The position numbers and the translations under genes were made by a program. The notes under the pieces were generated by a model. That model was not told the DNA's origin. It searched no databases and was given only the letters and a program-made list of their open reading frames with translations. Shown piece after piece: positions 8,059 to 17,600 of a stretch of DNA of 64,000 nucleotides (positions are counted from its first letter, which is position 1; each line of letters begins with the position of its first letter). This DNA comes from Kribbella sindirgiensis (GTDB lineage Bacteria > Actinomycetota > Actinomycetes > Propionibacteriales > Kribbellaceae), in assembly GCF_004331435.1 (NCBI RefSeq), contig NZ_SJKA01000026.1, forward strand, positions 1-64,000, in the 5' to 3' direction.

Positions 8059-9257
8059 CAGACCTCCACCCGATCGAGCAGCCCGGGGAGGGCCGCGACG
8101 AAACTGTCCGCATCAGCCTTGCTGAGGATGTACGGCGGTGCCAGCCGCAACGCGTCCGGAATCGGATTGTTCACCACGAACCCGGCCTCCAGCGCGAGCG
8201 CCGCGACCTGGTCCGACACCGGCTTGGTCAACTGGATCGCGAGCAGCAGCCCGCGACCGCGGACGCCGGCGATCAGCGGGTGGTCGAGCGCGATGATCGA
8301 CGACGCGAGGTGGTTGCCGATGGCATTCACCTGGGCGAGCAGACCGTCCCGCTCGATCACGGTCAGCACCGCGAGCCCGGCGATCGCCGCGACCGGGTTG
8401 CCGCCGAACGTGGTCCCGTGGTTCCCCGGCTGCAGCAGGTCCGCGGCCGCGCCGAGACCGATGCACGCACCGATCGGGATCCCGGCCCCGAGGCCCTTCG
8501 CCACCGTCACCAGGTCCGGCGTGATCCCGTCGGCCTCGTAGGCGAACCAGGTCCCGGTCCGGCCGATCCCGGTCTGGATCTCGTCGATCCACAGCAGCGC
8601 GCCGTGCTCGGTCGTGATCCGCCGCGCCGCCTGCAGGTAGCCGGCCGGCGGTACGACGACGCCGTTCTCGCCCTGGATCGGCTCGAGCACCACGGCCGCG
8701 GTCCGGTCGTCGACCGCGGCGGCCAGCGCCTCCGCGTCGCCGTACGGGACGAACTCGACGTCGCCCGGCAGCGGCGCGAAGGCTTCCCGGTACGCCGGTT
8801 TCCAGGTGATCGCGAGCGCACCCATCGACCGCCCGTGGAAGGCGCCGACAGTGGAGACGATCTTGGTCCGGCCGGTGCGCCGGGTGATCTTGAACGCGGC
8901 CTCGTTCGCCTCGGTGCCGGAGTTCGTGAAGAACACCTTGCCGGGGACGTCGAAGAGGCCGAGGAGCTTCTCGGCGAGCGCGATCTGCGGCGCGGAGGCG
9001 AAGAAGTTCGAGACATGGCCGAGGGTGGCGAGCTGCGACGTCACCGCGGACACCACGAACGGGTGCGCGTGGCCGAGGCAGTTCACCGCGAGCCCGCCGA
9101 GCAGGTCGAGGTACTTGTTGCCGTCGGCATCCCACAGGTACGCGCCCTCGCCGCGGACGAGCACCCGCTTCGGCGCCCCGAAGGTGTTCATCAACGCGCT
9201 GGAGTACCGCTCGGAAAGCGCAGCCTGCGTGCCGTCGACGGTCAGCAGGTCACTCAT
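8058..9257 (-). CDS. argD: Acetylornithine aminotransferase
   Basis: PLP-dependent class III aminotransferase converting N-acetylglutamate semialdehyde to N-acetylornithine. The 399 residues show FTNSGTEANEAAFK, the WIDEIQTGIGRTG motif with the PLP-ring Asp, and VTVAKGLGAGIPIGA with the Schiff-base lysine. The start overlaps the argB stop by 4 bp. Third-from-last step position within argCJBDFRH supports the arginine role over lysine, although some enzymes serve both. Confidence 0.96.
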   Translation of the reverse strand: MSDLLTVDGTQAALSERYSSALMNTFGAPKRVLVRGEGAYLWDADGNKYLDLLGGLAVNCLGHAHPFVVSAVTSQLATLGHVSNFFASAPQIALAEKLLGLFDVPGKVFFTNSGTEANEAAFKITRRTGRTKIVSTVGAFHGRSMGALAITWKPAYREAFAPLPGDVEFVPYGDAEALAAAVDDRTAAVVLEPIQGENGVVVPPAGYLQAARRITTEHGALLWIDEIQTGIGRTGTWFAYEADGITPDLVTVAKGLGAGIPIGACIGLGAAADLLQPGNHGTTFGGNPVAAIAGLAVLTVIERDGLLAQVNAIGNHLASSIIALDHPLIAGVRGRGLLLAIQLTKPVSDQVAALALEAGFVVNNPIPDALRLAPPYILSKADADSFVAALPGLLDRVEV

Positions 9258-10129
9258 GACGGGATCACCTGGGTTCCACTTCCGGCGTCGGTGAAGATTT
9301 CCAGCAGCAACGAGTGCGGGACGCGGCCGTCGATCACGGTGGCTCGGGAGACACCGGACTCGACCGCGCGCAGGCAGGCTTCCATCTTCGGCACCATGCC
9401 GGACGCCAGCGACGGCAGCAACTCCGCGAGCTCGTCGGTGTCGATCTGGGTGATGATCTCGTCGCTGTCCGGCCAGTTCCGGTAGAGCCCGGCCACGTCG
9501 GTCAGGACGACGAGTTTCTCCGCACCGAGTGCCGACGCCAGCGCCGCGGCCGCGGTGTCCGCGTTCACGTTGTGCGCCTGACCGTCCTCGTCCGGCGCGA
9601 TCGTCGACACCACCGGGATCCGGCCCGCGTCGATCAGGTCGACCACCGCCTCCGGCCGCACCTCGACCACGTCCCCGACCAGCCCGATGTCGACCTGCTC
9701 GCCGTCGACCAGCGCCGTACGGCGTTCCGCGGTGAACAGCCCCGCGTCCTCACCGGACATCCCGACCGCGAACGGGCCGTGGGCGTTCAGCAGCCCGACC
9801 AACTCCCGGCCGACCTTGCCGACGAGCACCATGCCGACGACGTCCATCGCCTCGGGTGTCGTGACCCGGAGCCCGCCGCGGAACTCGCTGTCGATGCCGA
9901 GCCGGCCGAGCATGTCGCTGATCTGCGGCCCGCCGCCGTGGACGACGACGACGCGCACCCCGGCGTACCGCAGGAACACGATGTCCTCGGCGAACGCCCT
10001 CTTGAGTTTCTCGTCGACCATCGCGTTCCCGCCGTACTTCACCACGACGGTCTTCCCGTGGAACTGCTTCAGCCACGGCAGCGCTTCGGTCAGTACGGCG
10101 GCCTTCTCGACCGCGCCCTCGTAGATCAT
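9254..10129 (-). CDS. argB: Acetylglutamate kinase
   Basis: Phosphorylates N-acetylglutamate; usually the arginine-feedback-controlled step. The 291-residue amino-acid-kinase fold shows KTVVVKYGGNAM at the N-terminus, the VVVHGGGPQIS phosphate loop, and VNADTAAAALASALGAEKLV near the nucleotide site. ATG at 10129 is chosen because it sits in an ATGA overlap with the argJ stop and starts the family's usual N-terminus. The open frame runs 93 codons further upstream, but that part is argJ in another frame. Confidence 0.96.
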   Translation of the reverse strand: MIYEGAVEKAAVLTEALPWLKQFHGKTVVVKYGGNAMVDEKLKRAFAEDIVFLRYAGVRVVVVHGGGPQISDMLGRLGIDSEFRGGLRVTTPEAMDVVGMVLVGKVGRELVGLLNAHGPFAVGMSGEDAGLFTAERRTALVDGEQVDIGLVGDVVEVRPEAVVDLIDAGRIPVVSTIAPDEDGQAHNVNADTAAAALASALGAEKLVVLTDVAGLYRNWPDSDEIITQIDTDELAELLPSLASGMVPKMEACLRAVESGVSRATVIDGRVPHSLLLEIFTDAGSGTQVIPS

Positions 10130-11340
10130 GAGCTGTACGCCGAGTTCTCTTCGACGTACGCGTGCGAGAGGTCCGTGGTGAGGACCGTCGCGGACGCCGG
10201 GCCGGCGTGCAGGTCGATGAGCACGTCGATCTCCAGGCCGCTGAGGTCCGCCTCGGAGCGGTCGACGCCCTTGCCGCCGGCTTTGCAGATCTGAGCGCCG
10301 TTGAGGGTGATGTCGAGCAGCGACGGGTCGAACGCCGTGGGGGCATTGCCGACCGCCATCGCGATCCGGCCCCAGTTCGGGTCGGAGGCGAAGAACGCGG
10401 TCTTGCACAGATTGTCCTCGGCAACGATCTTGGCGGCGGCCAGCGCCTCCGCCTCGGTCGCGGCGCCCTGCACCGTGATGCTCACGTGCTTGGTGACGCC
10501 CTCGGCGTCGGCCTGCAACTGCTTCACCAGGTCAGCAGCCAGGATCGTGAGAGCCGCCTCGAACGCCTCGGGCGTAACGGTGACGCCGGACGCGCCCGAG
10601 CTGAGCAGCAGCACGGTGTCGTTGGTCGACGTACCGCCGTCGACGTCGAGCCGGTTGAAGGTCTTGCCGACCGCGTTCCGCAGCGCGTGGTCGAGATGCG
10701 GCTGATCGAGGACGGCGTCGGTCGTGATCACGCTCAGCATCGTGGCCATGTTCGGCGCGCACATCCCGGCGCCCTTCGCGAACCCGCCGATGCTCCAGCC
10801 GTCCGGATGCGTCAGCGCGGCCTGCTTCGGCACGTTGTCGGTCGTCATCACCGCGGTCGCCGCAGCCAGCCCGTGCTCGGGCCCGTCGCCCAACGCTTCC
10901 ACCGCGGCAGAGATCCCGGGGAGCAGCTTGTCCATGGGCAGCCGTTCGCCGATCAGGCCGGTCGAGCAGACGCCGATCTGCGCCGCGCCGACGCCGAGCA
11001 CCTCGGCGAGCTTCTCCGCGGTCTGGTGCGTGTCCTGGAATCCTTCGGGTCCGGTGCAGGCGTTCGCGCCGCCCGAGTTCAGAACGACTGCCTTCAAGAC
11101 ACCGGCGGTCAGGACCTGCTGTGACCACAGCACAGGCGCGGCCTTCACCTTGTTCGTGGTGAAGACGCCGGCTGCCACGTCGGCAGGGCCGTCGTTGACC
11201 ACGACGGTGAGGTCCGGCGTACCGGCTGGTTTGATCCCGGCGATCACCCCGGCCGCGCGGAAGCCGGCCGGCGCGGTCACTCCGGCGCTCCGATCGACTC
11301 CAGAATCCAGCGCCGCGTCTGGGGTGATATCGACGGTCAC
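10126..11340 (-). CDS. argJ: Bifunctional glutamate N-acetyltransferase / ornithine acetyltransferase
   Basis: Recycles the acetyl group from N-acetylornithine to glutamate (and may also use acetyl-CoA), making the pathway cyclic. The 404-residue proenzyme self-cleaves before the Thr in the NMATML motif (within KGAGMCAPNMATML), which becomes the nucleophile. Other family segments are VVLNSGGANACTGPEG and DGGTSTNDTVLLLSSG. The GTG at 11340 in a GTGA overlap with the argC stop fits the family N-terminus; the longer frame upstream is argC out of frame. Confidence 0.96.
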   Translation of the reverse strand: MTVDITPDAALDSGVDRSAGVTAPAGFRAAGVIAGIKPAGTPDLTVVVNDGPADVAAGVFTTNKVKAAPVLWSQQVLTAGVLKAVVLNSGGANACTGPEGFQDTHQTAEKLAEVLGVGAAQIGVCSTGLIGERLPMDKLLPGISAAVEALGDGPEHGLAAATAVMTTDNVPKQAALTHPDGWSIGGFAKGAGMCAPNMATMLSVITTDAVLDQPHLDHALRNAVGKTFNRLDVDGGTSTNDTVLLLSSGASGVTVTPEAFEAALTILAADLVKQLQADAEGVTKHVSITVQGAATEAEALAAAKIVAEDNLCKTAFFASDPNWGRIAMAVGNAPTAFDPSLLDITLNGAQICKAGGKGVDRSEADLSGLEIDVLIDLHAGPASATVLTTDLSHAYVEENSAYSS

Positions 11341-12368
11341 GGGGCTACTCCTACGAGAGGCAGGGCCAGGGTCTCGTCGAGACCGGTGGCCAGGTTCATG
11401 CACTGCACGGCGGCGCCGGCGGTGCCCTTGGTGAGGTTGTCCATCGCGGCCACGACGACGACGCGGCCGGTGCGCTGGTCCAGGGCGAGCTGCAACTGCA
11501 CGGTGTTCGCGCCGAGGGTGGCCTGGGTCTGCGGCCACTGCCCCTCGGGCAGCAGGTGGATGAACGGCTCGTCGGCGTACGCGTCCTCGTAGGCCTTCCG
11601 GAGCGCGGCGTAGTCGGTGCCGTCGGCAACCGGTGCGCTGCAGGTGGCGAGGATCCCACGGGCCATCGGCGCGAGCACCGGCGTGAACGACACGCTCACC
11701 GGCGCATCGGCGTACGGCGTCAGGTTCTGCTCGATCTCCGGCGTATGGCGATGTACGCCGCCGACGCCGTACGCCGAGACGGATCCCATCACCTCGGCGC
11801 CGAGCAGATGCGCCTTCGGGGCCTTGCCCGCGCCCGACGTACCGCTGACGGCGACGACGACCAGCTGCGTGGGGTCGACGAGCCCGTTCTGTACGGCGGG
11901 GAGCAGGGCCAGGGTGGAGACGGTGGGGTAACACCCCGGTACGGCGACCCGGTTCGACCCGCGGAGCTTGTCGCGTTGCCCCGGGAGCTCCGGCAACCCG
12001 TACGGCCACGAGCCGGCGTGCTCGCCGCCGTAGAACTCGACCCACGTCCCGGCCTCGGTGAGCCGGAAGTCCGCGCCGCAGTCGATCACGGTGACGTCAT
12101 CTCCGAGCTGGTCGGCGATGACGGCGGACTGTCCATGGGGCAGGGCGAGGAACACGACGTCGTGACCGGCGAGATTCTCCGCCGTGGTCTCGGCGAGAAC
12201 GCGCCCGGCCAGCGGCACGAGGTGCGGGTGGTGCAGGCCGAGCGCCGTCCCGGCGTTCCCGCCGGCGGTCAGGGCGCCGATCTCCACCTCCGGGTGGCCA
12301 CTCAGCAACCGGAGCAGCTCGCCCCCCGCATACCCACTGGCACCGGCCACCGCCACCGTCACACTCAT
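11337..12368 (-). CDS. argC: N-acetyl-gamma-glutamyl-phosphate reductase
   Basis: NADPH-dependent reductase for the third step of arginine synthesis. The 343 residues begin with a Rossmann motif (VAVAGASGYAGGELLRLL) and contain the active-site Cys in VAVPGCYPTVST. ATG at 12368 is chosen because it starts exactly at the Rossmann strand. A start 12 codons upstream would run through the promoter. No ribosome-binding site precedes the ATG and the -10 box ends 7 bp before it, so the mRNA is probably leaderless. First gene of argCJBDFRH. Confidence 0.96.
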   Translation of the reverse strand: MSVTVAVAGASGYAGGELLRLLSGHPEVEIGALTAGGNAGTALGLHHPHLVPLAGRVLAETTAENLAGHDVVFLALPHGQSAVIADQLGDDVTVIDCGADFRLTEAGTWVEFYGGEHAGSWPYGLPELPGQRDKLRGSNRVAVPGCYPTVSTLALLPAVQNGLVDPTQLVVVAVSGTSGAGKAPKAHLLGAEVMGSVSAYGVGGVHRHTPEIEQNLTPYADAPVSVSFTPVLAPMARGILATCSAPVADGTDYAALRKAYEDAYADEPFIHLLPEGQWPQTQATLGANTVQLQLALDQRTGRVVVVAAMDNLTKGTAGAAVQCMNLATGLDETLALPLVGVAP

Positions 12369-12404
12369 GTGAATGAGTATGCCACGAGCCGCATGAATAT
12401 CCAA
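12369..12404 (-). promoter_or_regulatory. arg operon promoter with overlapping ArgR box
   Basis: On the minus strand a -35 TTGGAT (12399-12404), a 17-bp spacer and a -10 CATACT (12376-12381) put the start site at or within a base or two of the argC ATG. The 16-bp segment 12369-12384 reads TGGCATACTCATTCAC and resembles an ARG box (CAT-like and ATTCA half-sites around an A/T-richer centre). A second ATTCA half-site lies at 12394-12398. Bound ArgR would cover the -10 box and the start site. Confidence 0.6.
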
Positions 12405-12464
12405 CCCTTCCTCGTCCCTTCACTACCCATTCCCACCGAACGGAACCTCCTGTGACGCGGGTCA

Positions 12465-12492
12465 TGTCACAGGACAGCCCCCGGCACGTGTC
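12465..12492 (+). promoter_or_regulatory. Likely ECF41-dependent promoter
   Basis: TGTCACA (12465-12471), the -35 element described for ECF41-group sigma factors, is followed 17 bp later by TGTC (12489-12492), or 15 bp later by CGTG (12487-12490). The published ECF41 -10 core is CGTC, so this half is an approximate match. An 8-bp inverted repeat, CCTGTGAC (12449-12456) and GTCACAGG (12466-12473), overlaps the -35. The promoter lies about 32 bp before the AhpD-like gene, which is followed by the ECF41 gene itself, so autoregulation is expected. Confidence 0.6.
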
Positions 12493-12523
12493 CAGGGGTC
12501 GACGACGAACCTTGGAGGACGAG

Positions 12524-13078
12524 ATGGCACGCGTTGGGATGGAGCACCGGCGGACGTTGACGGTGCGGCTGGTGGAGTGGGGCAGCCGGCGGAAGTTCCG
12601 GAAAGTGCCGGATCCGGTGAAGGTGGCACTGCACAACCGGCGGGTGCTGCTGTCGACGACGTTGATGGAGACGACCGCGGAGCGGTGGAAGGCGCTGGAT
12701 CCGGAGCTGAAGGCGCTGAGCGTGATGGTGGCGTCGGCGCGGATCGGCTGCAGCTGGTGCATGGACTTCGGGTACTGGGAGTTCCATCACCAGGGCATTG
12801 ACCCGGCGAAACTGCACGATGTGCCAAGGTGGCGCGACAGCGACGTCTACACGGATCTGGAGCGCGCGGTGATGGACTACACCGAAGCGATGACGGCCAC
12901 CCCGCCCGAGGTCACCGACGAGCAGGTCGAGCGGCTGCGGCAGGACCTGAGCGAGGAGCAGCTGGTCGAGCTGACCGCGATCGCGGCGCTGGAGAACTAC
13001 CGCTCTCGGATCAACTCCGCCCTCGGACTCACCAGCCAGGGCTACAAGGAGTACTGCGAATTGAGGCCCGTCCAGTGA
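12524..13078 (+). CDS. AhpD-like carboxymuconolactone decarboxylase-family protein (ECF41 partner)
   Basis: A 184-residue protein of the AhpD/CMD fold. The redox CxxC is visible as CSWC at residues 76-79, with downstream His residues in FGYWEFHHQG, the proton-relay region of this family. The start is ATG at 12524 with GGAGG 5 nt upstream; an earlier in-frame GTG lies inside the promoter. The gene overlaps the following ECF41 sigma gene by 4 bp (GTGA). ECF41 sigma factors are typically paired with such a gene. The natural substrate of these partners is unknown; a peroxide or thiol redox role is inference. Confidence 0.88.
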   Translation: MARVGMEHRRTLTVRLVEWGSRRKFRKVPDPVKVALHNRRVLLSTTLMETTAERWKALDPELKALSVMVASARIGCSWCMDFGYWEFHHQGIDPAKLHDVPRWRDSDVYTDLERAVMDYTEAMTATPPEVTDEQVERLRQDLSEEQLVELTAIAALENYRSRINSALGLTSQGYKEYCELRPVQ

Positions 13079-13947
13079 CCGAAGAGCACTTGGCCCGCGA
13101 GTTCGCCGAGCACCGGTCCGTCCTGGTCGGGGCGGCGTACCGCGTGGTCGGCAGCGTGAGTGACGCCGAGGACGTGGTCCAGGAGGCGTGGTTGCGCTGG
13201 GCCGCCATCGACCACGACGACATCCGCGACCCGCGGGCGTACCTGATCCGCATCACCACGCGCCTCGCGCTGAACCGGTTGCGCGAACAGAAGTCGCGGC
13301 GGGAGCAGTACGTCGGCCCGTGGCTGCCGGAACCGCTGTCGACCGACGACGACCCGGCGGCCGCGGCCGAGCTCGCGGACTCGGTCAGCATGGCGATGCT
13401 CGTCGTCCTCGAGACCCTCTCGCCGCTCGAACGCGCCACGTTCGTCCTCCGCGAGGTGTTCGACCTGCCGTACGACGAGATCGCCGACACGCTCGGCCGG
13501 TCCGAGTCCGCCGTCCGGCAGCTCGCGCACCGGGCCCGCGGACATGTGCACGCGCGGCAGCCGCGGCATCGCGTCGACAAGGCGCGCCACGACGAGCTGA
13601 CGATGCGGTTCATGCAGGCGGCCGGGTCGGGCGACTTCGACGAGGTGGTCGCGCTGCTCGCGCCGGACGCCGTACTGATCAGCGACGGCGGCGGGAAGAA
13701 GAGGGCGGCGCTCCGGCCGATCCACGGTGCGGAGAAGATCGCCCGCTGGCTGTTCGCGGTGATCGCGGAGAACCCCACGTTCGAGATCCGGAGGGGGACG
13801 CTGAACGGCGAGGTCGCGTACATCGCGTACGACGGCGACGTGCCGGACACCGTCGCGTTCCTGGAGACGACCGACGGCCTGATCAGCGACCTGTACCTGA
13901 TCCGGAACCCGGACAAACTGGGGCAGGTTCCGCCGATCGAGCCGTAG
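13075..13947 (+). CDS. ECF41-group sigma factor with SnoaL-like C-terminal domain (SigJ type)
   Basis: A 290-residue extracytoplasmic-function sigma factor. Sigma2 (residues about 8-75, with AEDVVQEAWLRW) and sigma4 (about 105-160, with LPYDEIADTLGRSESAVRQL) are followed by a SnoaL-like domain of about 110 residues. The three ECF41 hallmark motifs are all present: WLPEPL (83-88), DGGGK (204-208) and NPDKL (278-282). In this group the fused domain replaces a separate anti-sigma factor and modulates activity. GTG at 13075 overlaps the AhpD-like stop. Regulation through the TGTCACA promoter upstream is likely. Confidence 0.95.
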   Translation: MTEEHLAREFAEHRSVLVGAAYRVVGSVSDAEDVVQEAWLRWAAIDHDDIRDPRAYLIRITTRLALNRLREQKSRREQYVGPWLPEPLSTDDDPAAAAELADSVSMAMLVVLETLSPLERATFVLREVFDLPYDEIADTLGRSESAVRQLAHRARGHVHARQPRHRVDKARHDELTMRFMQAAGSGDFDEVVALLAPDAVLISDGGGKKRAALRPIHGAEKIARWLFAVIAENPTFEIRRGTLNGEVAYIAYDGDVPDTVAFLETTDGLISDLYLIRNPDKLGQVPPIEP

Positions 13948-13980
13948 ACTATCTGCAACTCAGTCGCAGATGGAGGTGCG

Positions 13981-14499
13981 GTGAAATACCTGGTGACGGA
14001 CCCCGAGGAGGCGCTCGGTCCGGGGTTGCGGGCGGATCTGCTGGACACCTGGGTCGCGGCCACGAACGCGGGCGGCGCCGTCGGGTACACCGCGCCGGCT
14101 CCGGTCGAGCAGATCGCGGAGAACCTTGACGGCGTTCTCGGCCGGGTCGCGGCCGGGCTGGACCTGCTCGGCGTGCTCCACAACGGTGAGCGGTACGTCG
14201 GGATGGGCATGCTGGTGAACCGCGGGAGCCTGCTGCAGGAGCACTGGCGGACGGTGCTGCGGGTGATGGTCCACCCGGAGTGCCAGGGCACCGGCGCCGG
14301 CCGGATCCTGATGGAAGGTCTGCGCGGTTCCGCCGTCGACCTCGGCCTCGAGCAGCTGCAACTCACCATCCGCGGCGGCCTCGGCCTGGAGAAGTTCTAC
14401 GGCCCTCTCGGCTACCGCGTCGTCGGCGCCCACCCGCGCGCGGTCCGCGTGGCCCCCGACGACTACCGCGACGAGATCATGCTGGTGCTGGACCTGTAG
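13981..14499 (+). CDS. GNAT-family N-acetyltransferase
   Basis: A 172-residue acetyltransferase-fold protein. The acetyl-CoA-binding motif A is recognisable as LRVMVHPECQGTGAGRILME (residues about 90-109), preceded by the strand VGMGMLVNRGS. The start is a GTG at 13981 with GGAGG upstream. It starts 33 bp after the ECF41 gene, with a 6-bp inverted repeat (ATCTGC 13951-13956 / GCAGAT 13966-13971) in between. Whether it belongs to the ECF41 unit is open. Substrate unknown. Confidence 0.82.
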   Translation: MKYLVTDPEEALGPGLRADLLDTWVAATNAGGAVGYTAPAPVEQIAENLDGVLGRVAAGLDLLGVLHNGERYVGMGMLVNRGSLLQEHWRTVLRVMVHPECQGTGAGRILMEGLRGSAVDLGLEQLQLTIRGGLGLEKFYGPLGYRVVGAHPRAVRVAPDDYRDEIMLVLDL

Positions 14500-14500
14500 C

Positions 14501-14602
14501 CGGACCTGCACCACTCATCAACCCCGCCCACGGCCCGGCCGGGACGTCTGGTTGAGCGGGAGACCCGTCCACGCCGACGGGTTGGTGAGTGGTGCAGGTC
14601 CG
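14501..14602. repeat. Palindromic intergenic element, family 1, copy A
   Basis: Arms 14501-14524 and 14579-14602 are inverted repeats matching at 23 of 24 positions, around a 54-bp GC-rich centre. The arm core (GGACC, then CCACCACTCA, then CAACC) recurs at 51709-51808. This copy fills the gap between two convergent genes, so it could also terminate transcription from both sides. Confidence 0.85.
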
Positions 14603-14608
14603 CAGCGT

Positions 14609-17600
14609 CTACTTACGGCCGCGGGCGATGACTACGAGGGTTGCGCCGAGGGCGGCGAGGAGGCTGCCGAGGGTGAGAACGATGGCCGGAGGGCCGCCGG
14701 TCGGCGGAAGTTCGGCGCGGTTGAGGGTGCGCGGGTTGTCGGTGGGTTCGGCGCCGATGGTGAACTTGACCGGTGCGGTGACTGTCTCGCCGGTTTCGTC
14801 GGTCCGCTCGTAGGTGACCTTCGCGGTTCCGGTGAAGGTGGCGACCGGTTTGAGCGTGACGGTGCCGTCCGCGCCGACCGACCATGTGCCCGCCCCGTTC
14901 GTGATGCTCTTCGCGCAGGTGCCGGCCGGCGTCCGCAGGCAGACCGAGCTCGGCGTGATCGTGCCGCTGTCGTTGAGCAGCGGGTTCACCGCGACCGGGT
15001 TGCCCGGCGTACCGGTCGCCGCATCGGGTGCGGCCTTCGCGAGCAACGGTCCCGCGACCGTCACGTCGAGGAGCGCGGTGTCCGACGTACCGTTCGCATC
15101 GGTGACCCGGTAGGCCAGCGTCCGCGTCGTACCGACGAAGTTTTTCGCGGGCGTGAACCTGACCGAGGTACCGACCACGAACGTTCCTTCGCCCGGCACA
15201 GTCACCGACTTCTTCTCGACCCCGTCCGCCGGATCCCGCAGTACGACGGTACTCGGGCGGAGCGGCGCCGACGGGTCACCGGCCTTGTCGTTGGCCAGCA
15301 CGTCCACGTCGACCGCCGTACCGAACGCCGTCTCCGCGCTGTCGTCGGTGACGACCGGCCGCACCGGCACGACCGTCACGGTGATCGTGGCGCGGGCCGA
15401 GTTCTGGTTGCTGTCCTTCACGTCGTACGCCGCTGGTCGCGCGGTACCCGTGAACGTCGCCTCCGGGGTGAACGTGACCTTGCCGCCGCTGACGGTATAC
15501 GTGCCCTGCCCAGCGATCGCGATCTTGTCGACGAGTGCCCCGCCTGGCCCGACCAGCAGCACCGATGCCGGGTCGAGGGTCGCGCCCGGCCCGGGCTTGT
15601 CGTTGGCGAGCGGGTCGATCGTCACCGCGACGTGCTGCTTGGTCCGCGCCTCGTCCGGTACGGCGACCGGCCGCGCCTGCACGGTGATCGTCAACGCGCC
15701 GGACCCGATCGTGCCGTTGCGGTCGGCAACCTGATACCCGACCGGGACGACCGCCCCCGCGAACCCGTCCACCGGCGCGAACCTGATCGCGCCGGACGGC
15801 TGCACGGTGAACGTCCCCTCCCCCGGCACAGCCAGCACTGCCACCGGATCGCCGTTCACCGGATCGATCAGCCTGACGCCGCCCAGCGGCGCGCTCGCAT
15901 CACCCGGTCTGTCGTTCGCCAGCACGGCAACCGTGACCGCAGTCCCGTACGGCGTACTCGCCACGTCGTCCTTGATCACCGGAACGACCGCCGCGACTGT
16001 GACCGTGACCGAGGCACTCGCCTTGTTCCCGGTCGTGTCGCCGACCCGGTACGCGATCGACCCGACACCGCGGTACGTCGGTTCCGGGTCGAACGTGATC
16101 TTCCCGGCCTTCACGAGGAACACGCCCTGGCCCGGGATCACCGCACGCTGTCCCCAGGTCCCGCTGTACACCTGGAGGGATGCCGGATCGAGCCGCGCGC
16201 CCGTGCCCGGCTCGTCGTTCGCCAGCGGATCGACGGTGACGGTCACGTTCTGCTTGGTGCCGACCGGATCCGCGACCGCCTTCGGTCCCTCGCCGACCGT
16301 CAGCAGCAGCAGGCCCTCCGCGGTCGTCCCGTTCGCGTCGGCGATCCGGTACGTCGTCGGCGTCGTGACCCCGTGGAACCCCTTGGCCGGCGTGAACTTC
16401 ACCGCGCCGTACGCATCGACCGCGAAAGCACCTTCACCGGCACGCGTCAACGTCTTGCCGTAGTGACCGGCCGCGTCCTTCAGCACCACGCTCGCCGGCT
16501 TCAGCGGCGCCGACGCGTCACCGGGCTTGTCGTTGGCCGGCACGTTCACCGTGATCGCCTGCCCGTACGGCGTGATCGCCGAGTCGTTGACCGCGACCGG
16601 GTTGACCGGTATCACGGTCATGGTCAACGTCGAGGTCGCGTGGTTGCCGTCCGAGTCGGCGACTCGATAGCTGATCGGAGCGGCCGTGCCCCGGAACCCC
16701 GGCAGCGGATCGAACTCGATCGAACCGCTCGGGAGCACCGCATACGTGCCCTGCTTCGGAACCGTCACCTTCTTCGCAGACCCGTTGAGCTCAACTGAGC
16801 CTCGCACCAGAGCTGCGTCGGTGCCCGGCCGGTCGTTCGACAGCACGTTCACCGTCACGGTCACGTTCTGCAGGGTCGAGGCGTTGTCGGCGATCGCGAC
16901 CGGCGGCCGGCCGACGGTGACGGTCAGCCGAGCGCGGGTCTTCGTCCCGTTGGAGTCGGCAACTTGGTACGTCAACGGCGTACCAGGTCCGCGGAACGTC
17001 GCCGCCGGGTCGGCGCGCACCGCTCCCCCCGCCGCCGTGTAGACGCCCTCGTTCGGGATCCGTACCGATGCCTTCAGCACTCCGTCGGCCGGGTCGACGA
17101 GCAGCAGACTGCCCGGCACCAACGGCGCGGTCGTGTCCCCCGGCTTGTCGTTCGCGAGCACCTTGACCGTGACGCTCTTGCCGTACGGCGTCTGCGCGGC
17201 GTCGTCGGTCGCGACCGGACTGATCGGCGTGATCGTGACCGTGATGGTCGACCGCACCGTCTGCCCGAAGAGGTCGGCGATCCGGTAGGTCACCTTGGTC
17301 GCCGTACCGGTGAAGCCCGGCAGCGGGTCGACGGTGACCGTGCCGTCCGGGCTGACCTGGTAGTCGGCCTGCCCTGGGATCTTCACGACCTTCTTCAGCG
17401 AACCGTCGGCCGGATCCACCAGCATGAGACTGCGCGGATCGAGTGTGGTCCCGAGGCCTGCCTTGTCGTTGGCGAGCGGCCTGACCCGCAGCGGGAGGTT
17501 CTGCTTGCCGGTTGCGGTGTCGGGTGTCGCGGTCGGCGCGGGCGGTTTGGCGACCGTGACGGTCAGCGTTGCCGTGGTCATCGTACCGTTCACGTCCGAG

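Noticed and set aside
12452..12523. N-terminal 24-codon extension of the AhpD-like protein
   Set aside because: This stretch holds the ECF41-type promoter and precedes a GGAGG ribosome site for the ATG at 12524.
14552..16798. 748-codon plus-strand frame opposite the fibril gene
   Set aside because: Arg/Asp/Gly-rich low-complexity translation caused by high GC opposite the repeats. The minus-strand protein has signal peptide, domains and sorting signal.
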